Positions 43,778 to 50,866 of a stretch of DNA of 54,544 nt are shown here, piece by piece. Below the pieces are notes generated by a model. That model saw only the letters and a program-made list of their open reading frames with translations, searched no databases and was not told the DNA's origin. The position numbers and the translations under genes are program-made. The stretch comes from an uncultured Prevotella sp. (lineage in GTDB: Bacteria > Bacteroidota > Bacteroidia > Bacteroidales > Bacteroidaceae), in the NCBI GenBank assembly GCA_900552675.1, contig USAI01000003.1, forward strand, positions 1-54,544, read 5' to 3'. The stretch's first letter is position 1. Each line of letters begins with the position of its first letter.

Positions 43778-45595
43778 TTACATTCTCTCCGGCACCTCAA
43801 TACCCAGCAGTGCCATACCGTTTTTCAGCGTCTTGCCTACGTTTGCGGCAATGACGAGGCGCACAATCTTTTCGTCTTGTGTGTCGGCACCCAGAATTGA
43901 GTAGTCGTGATAGAACTGGTTAAACTCTTTGGTCAGCTCGTAGCAGTAGTTAGCGATACCGCTGGGCGAGTAGTCTTTGCCAGCCTGTTCTACGGCGGCG
44001 CCAAAGTCGTTCATCTTCTGCACGAGGTCTTTCTCCTTGTCGTTCAGCGGCATATTGTCGGCCAGCGCGGTGGGCAGAGTGATGCCCTCGGCCTCAGCCT
44101 TACGCAAGATAGAGCGTATACGGGCGTAGGTGTACTGTATGAAGGGGCCTGTGTTTCCGTTGAAGTCGATGCTCTCCTCGGGGTTGAACAGCATGTTTTT
44201 GCGAGCGTCAACCTTGAGGATGAAGTATTTCAGGGCGCCGAGACCTACGATGCGTGCTATCTCGCGACGCTCGTCGTCGCTCATATCTTTAAATTTGCCC
44301 AGCTCCTCGCTGGTTTTCAGGGCGTCGTTCACCATAGCGTCAATCAGGTCGTCGGCGTCAACCACCGTTCCCTCACGACTCTTCATCTTACCGTTAGGCA
44401 ATTCTACCATGCCGTAAGAGAAGTGTACCAACTCTTTGCCCCACTTGAAGCCGAGGCGGTCGAGCAAGATAGAGAGCACCTGGAAGTGATAGTTTTGCTC
44501 GTTGCCCACCACGTAGATCATCTTGTCGATGGGAAAGTCGGCGAAGCGCATCTCGGCGGTGCCAATATCCTGGGTCATATATACGCTGGTGCCGTCAGAG
44601 CGCAGCAACAGCTTCTGGTCGAGTCCCTCGTTGGTGAGGTCGGCCCATACCGAGTTGTCGTCTTTGCGGAAGAACAGGCCCTTAGCCAATCCCTCTTCCA
44701 CCTTCTTCTTGCCTACGAGGTAGGTGTTCGACTCGTAATAAATCTTATCGAAGCCCACGCCCAATGCCTTATAGGTCTGGTCGAAGCCAGCATACACCCA
44801 GTCGTTCATCTTTTTCCACAGGGCGCGCACCTCGGGGTCGTTGTTCTCCCATTTCACCAGCATCTCGTGAGCCTCTTTCATCAGGGGGCTCTCGGCCTTG
44901 GCTTTCTCTTCGGCAGCCTCGTCGGTCATGCCCTCGGCCACAAACTGTGCCTTCAGGGTCTTCACCTCTTCACGGAAGTGCTTGTCAAAGGCTACATAGT
45001 AGTCGCCAATGAGGTGGTCGCCCTTCTTGCCGCTGGTTTCGGGGGTCTCGCCGTTGCCCCACTTCTGCCATGCCAACATCGACTTGCAGATGTGTATGCC
45101 ACGGTCGTTCACGATGTTTGTCTTCACCACGCGGTTGCCGTTGGCCTCCATAATTTTTGCCAACGACCAGCCTAACAGGTTGTTACGCACGTGGCCGAGG
45201 TGCAGAGGCTTGTTGGTGTTGGGCGACGAATATTCAATCATCACCAGGGGCGACTGGTCGGTAACCTTCTTCTCGCCGTACAGGGGGTCGGCGTTGATAG
45301 CGTTGAGCAGGCTCACCCATGCCTTCTGTGCCACCACAATGTTTAAGAAGCCCTTCACCACGTTGAAGCGCTCTACGGCGTCGCAGTGCTCCTGCAGCCA
45401 CTGGCCTATCTCTTGGGCAGTGTCTTCAGGCTTCTTGCGCGATATTTTCAGGAAGGGGAACACCACGAGCGTGAGGCTGCCCTCAAACTCGCGTTTGGTC
45501 TTTTGCAGTTGCACCATGCTCTCGGGCACGTCCTGCCCGTACAGGGCCTTGACGGCCTCCTGGGCCTTCAGGCTTATTGTCTGTTCAATGTTCAT
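43778..45595 (-). CDS. argS: arginyl-tRNA synthetase
   Basis: Charges tRNA-Arg; class I synthetase of 605 residues. N-terminal additional domain (1 to about 110), HIGH-type motif in SSPNTNKPLHLGHVRNNLLG (about 128-147), core Rossmann with VGNEQNYHFQVLS, a degenerate KMSKS-like site in PNGKMKSREGTVV, and the DALR anticodon domain at the C-terminus (GPFIQYTYARIRSI, then NQFYHDYSILG). Last gene of the minus-strand run, preceded by a 220-base AAGCCT array. Confidence 0.97.
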   Translation of the reverse strand: MNIEQTISLKAQEAVKALYGQDVPESMVQLQKTKREFEGSLTLVVFPFLKISRKKPEDTAQEIGQWLQEHCDAVERFNVVKGFLNIVVAQKAWVSLLNAINADPLYGEKKVTDQSPLVMIEYSSPNTNKPLHLGHVRNNLLGWSLAKIMEANGNRVVKTNIVNDRGIHICKSMLAWQKWGNGETPETSGKKGDHLIGDYYVAFDKHFREEVKTLKAQFVAEGMTDEAAEEKAKAESPLMKEAHEMLVKWENNDPEVRALWKKMNDWVYAGFDQTYKALGVGFDKIYYESNTYLVGKKKVEEGLAKGLFFRKDDNSVWADLTNEGLDQKLLLRSDGTSVYMTQDIGTAEMRFADFPIDKMIYVVGNEQNYHFQVLSILLDRLGFKWGKELVHFSYGMVELPNGKMKSREGTVVDADDLIDAMVNDALKTSEELGKFKDMSDDERREIARIVGLGALKYFILKVDARKNMLFNPEESIDFNGNTGPFIQYTYARIRSILRKAEAEGITLPTALADNMPLNDKEKDLVQKMNDFGAAVEQAGKDYSPSGIANYCYELTKEFNQFYHDYSILGADTQDEKIVRLVIAANVGKTLKNGMALLGIEVPERM

Positions 45596-45639
45596 GTTTT
45601 TATTGCTTTTTGTTATTGTTTTCTTTTTCTTTGAGGGAG

Positions 45640-45845
45640 GGCTTAGAGGATAGGCCTCACTAAGCCTTTCTAAGCCTCGCTAAGCCCTGGGGAAGCTAAG
45701 CCTATATAGGCCTTTCTAAGCCTCACTAAGCCCTGGGGAAACTAAGCCTCGCTAAGCCCTAAGAACTGGCCCCTCTTTCAGCAAAGGCTTAGGAAGGCCC
45801 AAAAAGGCTTATACAGGCTTATCACCAGCAAAGGGGCTTATCACT
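45640..45845. repeat. long AAGCCT array with inverted right end
   Basis: About ten AAGCCTTTCT/AAGCCTCACT-type units with two copies of AAGCCCTGGGGAA; from about 45785 the units turn around (GGCTTAGGAAGG, GGCTTATACAGG). The last codons of the glycosyltransferase gene lie in it. No conserved core follows. Confidence 0.8.
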
Positions 45846-46790
45846 GCTTTGCCGGCTATACCACCTTGCCAGCCCTTTCAGCCCTAACACCCTCAGCAGC
45901 AGCCATTTCAGCCAAAAGCGGCGGGGTAGAGCTGTGAGGCGCACGGGGCGGTAGGGTAGCGTGGGAGCCTTGCCCGACAACTTACAATATTGCAGCTGAA
46001 TGTTCAGCACATACATATAATATAGGTCGGCCAGGCGGTTATGGTTATGGTTATTGTTATCAGCAGCAGCCCCATATTTGTGCCATGCCACGAGCGATGC
46101 CTCCAGCAGCGATGCCCAGTCGGCGGCGTTGGCGTTGGCCGTTATGCCTTTGGGGTTGTAGCTATACAGGTAGGTGCCATGTTGGGTTACCAGCACCTGT
46201 CGGCAGCCGTCGAGCAGCCGTGGCAGCGTGTGCATATCTTCAAAGGTTCTTCTCACAGGAAAGCGCACATCACGCCATAGCGCCGTGCGGTACAGCTTGT
46301 TCCAGGCATAGCTGTGGGTGTAGACTTGCTCTTGCAGCCAGTAGCGTTGCGCATCGACATAAAGGGTGGGGGCCTTATTATTGCCTCCATTTACACCTTT
46401 ATTAATATAGGGCACCTCTTGGTAGGCATATTCCAGCATGTCTACGTCGGGGTGCTGCGCCATGAGGTGCAGCAAGGGTGCGTAGGTGTTAGGGGATAGT
46501 CGGTCGTCAGAGTCGACAAAGGTAATGATGTCGGTCTTGCCTTCGCGCAGCACCACGTCGAGGGCGGCATTGCGGGCGGCCGACAGTCCGCCGTTCTTAG
46601 GCTGGTGTATCACCCTGATGCGCTGTGGGTGTCGTGCTGCCCATGCGTCGCAGCGGGCGGGAGCCTCGTCGGGCGAGGCATCGTCAACCAGCAGCAGTTG
46701 CATCTCGTCAATCTGCTGTTGCAGCACACTCTCAACACAGGCGTCAAGGGTTTGTGCCGTGTTATAAACGGGTATAATGACACTCAGCAT
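45822..46790 (-). CDS. family 2 glycosyltransferase
   Basis: Inverting GT-A glycosyltransferase, 322 residues, cytoplasmic or peripheral membrane. N-terminus LSVIIPVYNTAQTLDACVES is typical of GT2; LLVDDASPDEA and ITFVDSDDRLSPN supply the nucleotide-sugar and metal (DxD) motifs; GGLSAARNAAL follows the usual pattern. No C-terminal membrane helix. The last residues (DKPLCW, then stop) are encoded by the adjacent AAGCCT array. Starts 24 bases after lgt. Sugar and acceptor unknown. Confidence 0.9.
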   Translation of the reverse strand: MLSVIIPVYNTAQTLDACVESVLQQQIDEMQLLLVDDASPDEAPARCDAWAARHPQRIRVIHQPKNGGLSAARNAALDVVLREGKTDIITFVDSDDRLSPNTYAPLLHLMAQHPDVDMLEYAYQEVPYINKGVNGGNNKAPTLYVDAQRYWLQEQVYTHSYAWNKLYRTALWRDVRFPVRRTFEDMHTLPRLLDGCRQVLVTQHGTYLYSYNPKGITANANAADWASLLEASLVAWHKYGAAADNNNHNHNRLADLYYMYVLNIQLQYCKLSGKAPTLPYRPVRLTALPRRFWLKWLLLRVLGLKGLARWYSRQSSDKPLCW

Positions 46791-46860
46791 AAAGCGGCAA
46801 AGCCATAGGATTTTTCACTTTTCCCTTTTCACTTTTCCCTTTCCCTTTCCCTTTCCCTTT
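46791..46860 (+). repeat. composite repeat module, copy e (partial)
   Basis: Core at 46793-46818 (AAGCGGCAAAGCC then ATAGGATTTTTCAC) followed by TTTTCCC tracts and four CCCTTT units to 46860. The array part is missing. The last codons and stop of lgt are in it. Confidence 0.8.
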
Positions 46861-47690
46861 GCTCTCTTCATGCACACCACGCCAATGATGATGAAGGGGA
46901 TAGAGAGAATTTGTCCCATATCGAGGGGCAGGTTCGACTCAAACGCCACCTGTATATCCTTCGTATATTCGATGAAGAAGCGGAAGGTGAAGATGAGCGT
47001 GAGGCAGAGGCCAAAGAAGAAGCCGGTGCCCACCTTTTCAGCATGTCGGCGGTAGAAATACCATCCCACGAAGAAGAAGAGGAAGTAGGCAATGGCCTCA
47101 TACAGCTGCCCCGGATGTCGAGGTTCTGCGGCATAGGCAGGGCCTGCCTGCAGGAAGTAGAAGCCCCACGGCAGGTCGGTCACCTTTCCCAGTATCTCCG
47201 AGTTCATCAGGTTGCCCAAGCGTATAAAGCAGGCCGTGATGGGTGTGGCAATGGCAATGTTGTCGAGCACGCGCCACACGCTGAGTTTGGTGCGTCGGCA
47301 GTACAGCCACAGGGCTATCATCAGGCCTAAGGTTCCGCCGTGCGATGCCAGTCCGCGGTAGCCCGTAAACTGCCACGAGCCGTCGCTCATAAACTCGATG
47401 GGGATAAATATCTCAACAAAATGTTGCCACGACGACAGGAAGATGTCGGGCTGATAGAAGAAGCAATGGCCCAAACGGGCGCCCGCCAAGATACCCAAGA
47501 AGCAGTAGATGAACAGGGGGTCGAACAGTTCGTCTTTTATTTTCTGCTCTTTATAGAGGCGTCGCACCAGGAGGTAGGCCAGCAGTAGGCCCACCAGCCA
47601 ACACATCGAATACCAGTGCAAGGCAAAGTGGCCTATGCGGAAGATTGTGCTCGATGGGTTCCAGGTGATAAACATTAATTCATAATTCAT
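46815..47690 (-). CDS. lgt: prolipoprotein diacylglyceryl transferase
   Basis: Adds diacylglycerol to the lipobox cysteine of lipoproteins; inner-membrane protein, 291 residues, about seven helices. Motifs: FRIGHFALHWYSMCWLVG at the N-terminus, GGLASHGG-like GYRGLASHGGTLG, FIRLGNLMNSEILG and RHPGQLYEAIAYF, all characteristic. The C-terminal tail KGKGKGKGKVKREK is translated from the repeat module's A/G tract and is unlikely to be conserved. An internal start at 47675 (MFITWNPSSTIF) may be the true one, because the first five codons come from an ATTCATAA tandem repeat. Confidence 0.96.
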   Translation of the reverse strand: MNYELMFITWNPSSTIFRIGHFALHWYSMCWLVGLLLAYLLVRRLYKEQKIKDELFDPLFIYCFLGILAGARLGHCFFYQPDIFLSSWQHFVEIFIPIEFMSDGSWQFTGYRGLASHGGTLGLMIALWLYCRRTKLSVWRVLDNIAIATPITACFIRLGNLMNSEILGKVTDLPWGFYFLQAGPAYAAEPRHPGQLYEAIAYFLFFFVGWYFYRRHAEKVGTGFFFGLCLTLIFTFRFFIEYTKDIQVAFESNLPLDMGQILSIPFIIIGVVCMKRAKGKGKGKGKVKREK

Positions 47691-47707
47691 AATTCATAAT
47701 TCATAAT
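47678..47707. repeat. ATTCATAA tandem repeat
   Basis: Nearly four copies of an 8-base unit at the lgt start. On the minus strand each unit carries ATG; upstream copies open a five-codon frame ending in TGA. Confidence 0.8.
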
Positions 47708-47735
47708 GGGGGCTTTTGGGGGCTTTTGGGGGGGG

Positions 47736-47875
47736 TAACTAAGCCTGTATAGGCCTTACTAAGCCTTTCTAAGCCGAGGGAAGTGGAGGGTGAAAGAGGA
47801 TAAAACTATTGCTTACTAACGAGAGCGGCAAAGCAATAGGATTTTTCACTTTTCACTTTTCCCTTTTCCCTTAAA
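47736..47875 (+). repeat. composite repeat module, copy f
   Basis: AAGCCT array (47739-47775), GAGGGAAGTGGAGGGTGAAA linker, core 47820-47848 (GAGAGCGGCAAAGC then AATAGGATTTTTCAC), CACTTTTCCC tracts up to the ychF stop codon. Confidence 0.85.
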
Positions 47876-48982
47876 TTATACATTAAAGCGGAAGTGCATG
47901 ATGTCGCCATCTTGCACCACATACTCTTTGCCTTCGATGCCCAGCTTTCCAGCCTCGCGCACGGCAGCCTCAGAGCCATACTTGATATAGTCGTCATACT
48001 TAATAACCTCGGCACGGATGAAGCCCTTCTCAAAGTCGGTGTGGATAACGCCGGCACACTGCGGTGCCTTCCAGCCCTTATGATAGGTCCATGCCTTCAC
48101 CTCCATCTCGCCAGCGGTGATAAAGGTTTCGAGGTTCAGCAGCTCGTAGGCTTTCTTGATCAGGCGGTTTACGCCACTCTCTTCTAAGCCCAACTCGTCG
48201 AGGAACATTTTTTTGTCTTCGTAGGTCTCCAGCGAGGCAATATCTTCCTCGGTCTTGGCAGCAATGACAAGCATCTCGGCACCCTCTTCCTTGGCCACCT
48301 TGGCAATCATCTCTGAATACTGGTTGCCGGTCTTGGCAGCTGTCTCGTCAACGTTGCACACATACAGCACAGGCTTGGCGGTAAGCAGGAACAGGTCGTG
48401 GGCGTAGTGCTGCTCTTCTTTGCTCTCAAACTCAACGGTGCGGGCGTTCAGGCCCTTGTCGAGGGCAGCCTTGTAGGCTTCGAGCACGCTCACGGCCACC
48501 TTGGCGTCTTTGTTGTTGCCTAAGGCGGCTATCTTCTGCTGCTTGGCCAACTGTCCCTCAATGGTTTCGAGGTCTTTCAGCTGCAGCTCGGTGTCGATAA
48601 TTTCTTTGTCTTCTAAGGGGTTAACGCTGGCACCGCCCTCGCGCACGATGTTGTCGTCGTCGAAGCAGCGCAGCACATGAATGATGGCGTCGGTCTCGCG
48701 GATGTTTCCCAAAAACTTGTTGCCAAGGCCCTCGCCCTTGCTGGCACCTTTCACCAGTCCGGCAATGTCAACAATCTCGCAGGTGGCGGGCACGATGCGT
48801 CCCGGGTGCACAATCTCGGCCAGACGGGTGAGGCGCTCGTCGGGCACGGTGATCACGCCTACGTTAGGCTCGATGGTGCAGAAGGGGAAGTTGGCGGCCT
48901 GCGCCTTAGCGCTTGAGAGACAGTTGAAAAGGGTCGACTTGCCCACATTGGGGAGTCCTACAATACCACATTTTAATGACAT
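47876..48982 (-). CDS. ychF: redox-regulated ATPase YchF (OLA1 family)
   Basis: Ribosome-associated P-loop NTPase of the Obg-like group that prefers ATP. 368 residues. G1 GLPNVGKSTLFN at the N-terminus, G3 DIAGLVKGASKGEGLG, and a G4 region reading NVDE instead of NKxD, the hallmark of the ATP-preferring YchF subfamily. A coiled-coil insertion (about 130-200) and a C-terminal TGS domain (from about 285, AWTYHKGWKAPQCAGVIH) follow. Leader is A-rich with AACAACAATAAA and no Shine-Dalgarno site. Flanked on both sides by repeat modules. Confidence 0.97.
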   Translation of the reverse strand: MSLKCGIVGLPNVGKSTLFNCLSSAKAQAANFPFCTIEPNVGVITVPDERLTRLAEIVHPGRIVPATCEIVDIAGLVKGASKGEGLGNKFLGNIRETDAIIHVLRCFDDDNIVREGGASVNPLEDKEIIDTELQLKDLETIEGQLAKQQKIAALGNNKDAKVAVSVLEAYKAALDKGLNARTVEFESKEEQHYAHDLFLLTAKPVLYVCNVDETAAKTGNQYSEMIAKVAKEEGAEMLVIAAKTEEDIASLETYEDKKMFLDELGLEESGVNRLIKKAYELLNLETFITAGEMEVKAWTYHKGWKAPQCAGVIHTDFEKGFIRAEVIKYDDYIKYGSEAAVREAGKLGIEGKEYVVQDGDIMHFRFNV

Positions 48983-49043
48983 ATTTTCTTTATTTTTTTA
49001 TTGTTGTTGTTTTTTGTTTTTTTTTGGGGGGGGTGGCCTGTTT

Positions 49044-49183
49044 TAAGCCTGGGAAGATAAGCCTTTAAGCCTGAGGGGATAAGCCTGTATAGGCCTTTCT
49101 AAGCCTTTCTAAGCCGAGGGGACTATAGAGCGTGAGCGCCGCAAAGCCATAGGATTTTTCACTTTTCCCTTTTCACTTTTCCC
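49044..49183 (+). repeat. composite repeat module, copy g
   Basis: AAGCCT array (49044-49115), GAGGGGACTATAGAGCGTG linker, core 49131-49160 (GTGAGCGCCGCAAAGCC then ATAGGATTTTTCAC), TTTTCCC tracts ending at the stop codon of the DUF4294 gene. Confidence 0.85.
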
Positions 49184-49840
49184 TTAAATCTGTCCTGCCT
49201 CTACCATAAGCACGATGCGCTCGGTGAGGCGGTCGGTGCCGTTAGGGTCATATTTTTTGGTGAGACTGGCGCCGAAGAGGGCGGCAAAGGCTTGGTAGAA
49301 GCCTGCTCGTATGGGTCCTAAGAAGGCCTGTATGAGCTGGTATGACGACGAGTTACACTCGCGATACACCAGTTTTATGAGCAGCTTTCCCTGCTGATAG
49401 CTCAGCTTCTTCATGCGGGGTGTATATTCTTTTTTTATGTCGCGTTCTACTCGTTTCATGTGCTCGTCGCGTGCCCGTTTGTTGGGCAGCGTTTGCAGAT
49501 ATTCGTAGGTTTCGACAATAATGGCGTTCACCTCCTTGGCAATGGGCAGCACCTTTTTCACGTTGTAAACCAGCCTGTTATAAGCCATTCGCTGCTTTTC
49601 GTTAGCAAACACGGGCTGCGGGTAGCAGTAGATGTTGTTCAGCTCAACATATTGTATGCTGTCTTTTCCGCTGAGCACCTTTCCCACCTTTACCATGGGC
49701 ACAAAGGTAGGGTCATCCATGTTCACGTCGCGGTCTTCAGGGTGCACCTGAATGTTGTGCGGCGTTTGCGCCAGCGCCGTGTGTGGAGCCACGAGGGCGG
49801 CGGCCAAGAAGAGCAATACCAAAGTGATGGTGTTACGCAT
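49184..49840 (-). CDS. DUF4294 secreted protein
   Basis: 218 residues with a signal peptide (MRNTITLVLLFLAAALV, then TALA). The body matches the Bacteroidota family DUF4294: YNRLVYNVKKVLPIAKEVN, YEYLQTLPNKRARDEHMKRV and KLSYQQGKLLIKLVYRECN. Function unknown; rich in Lys/Arg helices, predicted periplasmic. Lies 33 bases after the DUF3108 gene, likely one transcript with it. No catalytic motif that I recognise. Confidence 0.85.
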   Translation of the reverse strand: MRNTITLVLLFLAAALVAPHTALAQTPHNIQVHPEDRDVNMDDPTFVPMVKVGKVLSGKDSIQYVELNNIYCYPQPVFANEKQRMAYNRLVYNVKKVLPIAKEVNAIIVETYEYLQTLPNKRARDEHMKRVERDIKKEYTPRMKKLSYQQGKLLIKLVYRECNSSSYQLIQAFLGPIRAGFYQAFAALFGASLTKKYDPNGTDRLTERIVLMVEAGQI

Positions 49841-49873
49841 GTGTTGACGTTTTTTTTATTGTTGTTTCGCTTG

Positions 49874-50677
49874 CTATTTCACGATACATCCCACGGGAGC
49901 CTTCAAGCCCTTCATGCTGGTGAGGAAAGCTTTGGCCGACCCAAACTTCAGGAACATATCGAGACGTATGGGCACATGGTTGTCGTCGTCGCTGATGTAG
50001 AAGCGCACAATTTCTTTATACTTGCCATCGTCTTTCTCGAGGTACGACAGCTGTAGGCAGCGATATTTCACGCCATTGTCGGCCTTCACGTTTGTTTTTC
50101 CGCGATAGCGTATCATGGCGGAGTCGAGGTTTTTACCGTCGGCCATGGTGAAGTTAACGGTGTAACCTTTCTTCCAGCCTTCGGGGTTGAAGCTGCGTGC
50201 GCGCATAAACATGTTTAGCATATCAAACACGCAGTGTGTATGAGTGCTGTTTTTCCACAGGTGCGACCCGTCGTTCTTTTGGCGGTGCTGGCGTATGTGC
50301 TGGCGGCCGTCGGGGTAGCTGTAAAACACCTCGTCGACGGTGTATCGCGACCCTTCGCGAGCCCCCTTACGAAAGTAGAGAGGTGCCAGGTCGGTGGTGC
50401 CGTAGCATAGCAGGGTGTCGCGCAAGACAAACATGTCGTCGACGCGCTTGTTACCACGTGTGATGAGCGACGAGCGGTAGGCCTGATGCCCACGATACTG
50501 GCTCTGCACGGTTGACATTGATGCCGTGCCAGCCTTCACCCACACAAACTTCCAGTTGTAGTAGAGGTTGTAAGCCAAAAACTCGCCCGACTTAAAGGCG
50601 GTGTTCTTAAAGGTGCACTGGGCCTGGGCTGTAAAGGCCGCAAAGGCCAAGAGCAGTGTTGCTATTGTTTTTTTCAT
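49874..50677 (-). CDS. DUF3108 secreted protein
   Basis: 267 residues with a signal peptide (MKKTIATLLLAFAAFTAQA). DUF3108 pattern: KSGEFLAYNLYYNWKFVWVKAG (given in parts: SGEFLAYNLYYNW, VWVKAG) at the mature N-terminus and FYISDDDNHVPIRLDMFLKFGS near the end (FYISDDDNHVPIRLD). Predicted beta-rich periplasmic protein; members are found widely in Bacteroidota and Proteobacteria without a settled role. Next to DUF4294, a pairing that may be functional. Confidence 0.87.
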   Translation of the reverse strand: MKKTIATLLLAFAAFTAQAQCTFKNTAFKSGEFLAYNLYYNWKFVWVKAGTASMSTVQSQYRGHQAYRSSLITRGNKRVDDMFVLRDTLLCYGTTDLAPLYFRKGAREGSRYTVDEVFYSYPDGRQHIRQHRQKNDGSHLWKNSTHTHCVFDMLNMFMRARSFNPEGWKKGYTVNFTMADGKNLDSAMIRYRGKTNVKADNGVKYRCLQLSYLEKDDGKYKEIVRFYISDDDNHVPIRLDMFLKFGSAKAFLTSMKGLKAPVGCIVK

Positions 50678-50697
50678 TGTTGTTACTTTTTTAAATA

Positions 50698-50866
50698 ATA
50701 AGCCTTTCTAAGCCAGAGGGGGATAAGCCTCACTAAGCCTTTATAGGCCTTTCTAAGCCGAGGGGAGGGGAGGAAACAGGTGGGTAAAGGCTTACGAGAG
50801 CGGCAAAGCCATAGGATTTTTCACTTTTCACTTAAATTTTTCCCTTTTCACTTTTCCTTTAAATTC
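50698..50866 (+). repeat. composite repeat module, copy h
   Basis: AAGCCT array (50700-50760), GAGGGGAGGGGAGG linker, core 50794-50822 (CGAGAGCGGCAAAGCC then ATAGGATTTTTCAC), CACTTTTCCC tracts to the 3' end of the Ig-like gene. Confidence 0.85.

Noticed and set aside
43907..45175. Plus-strand frame of 422 codons opposite argS
   Set aside because: Same shadow effect; leucine/valine/histidine-rich with no family motifs.
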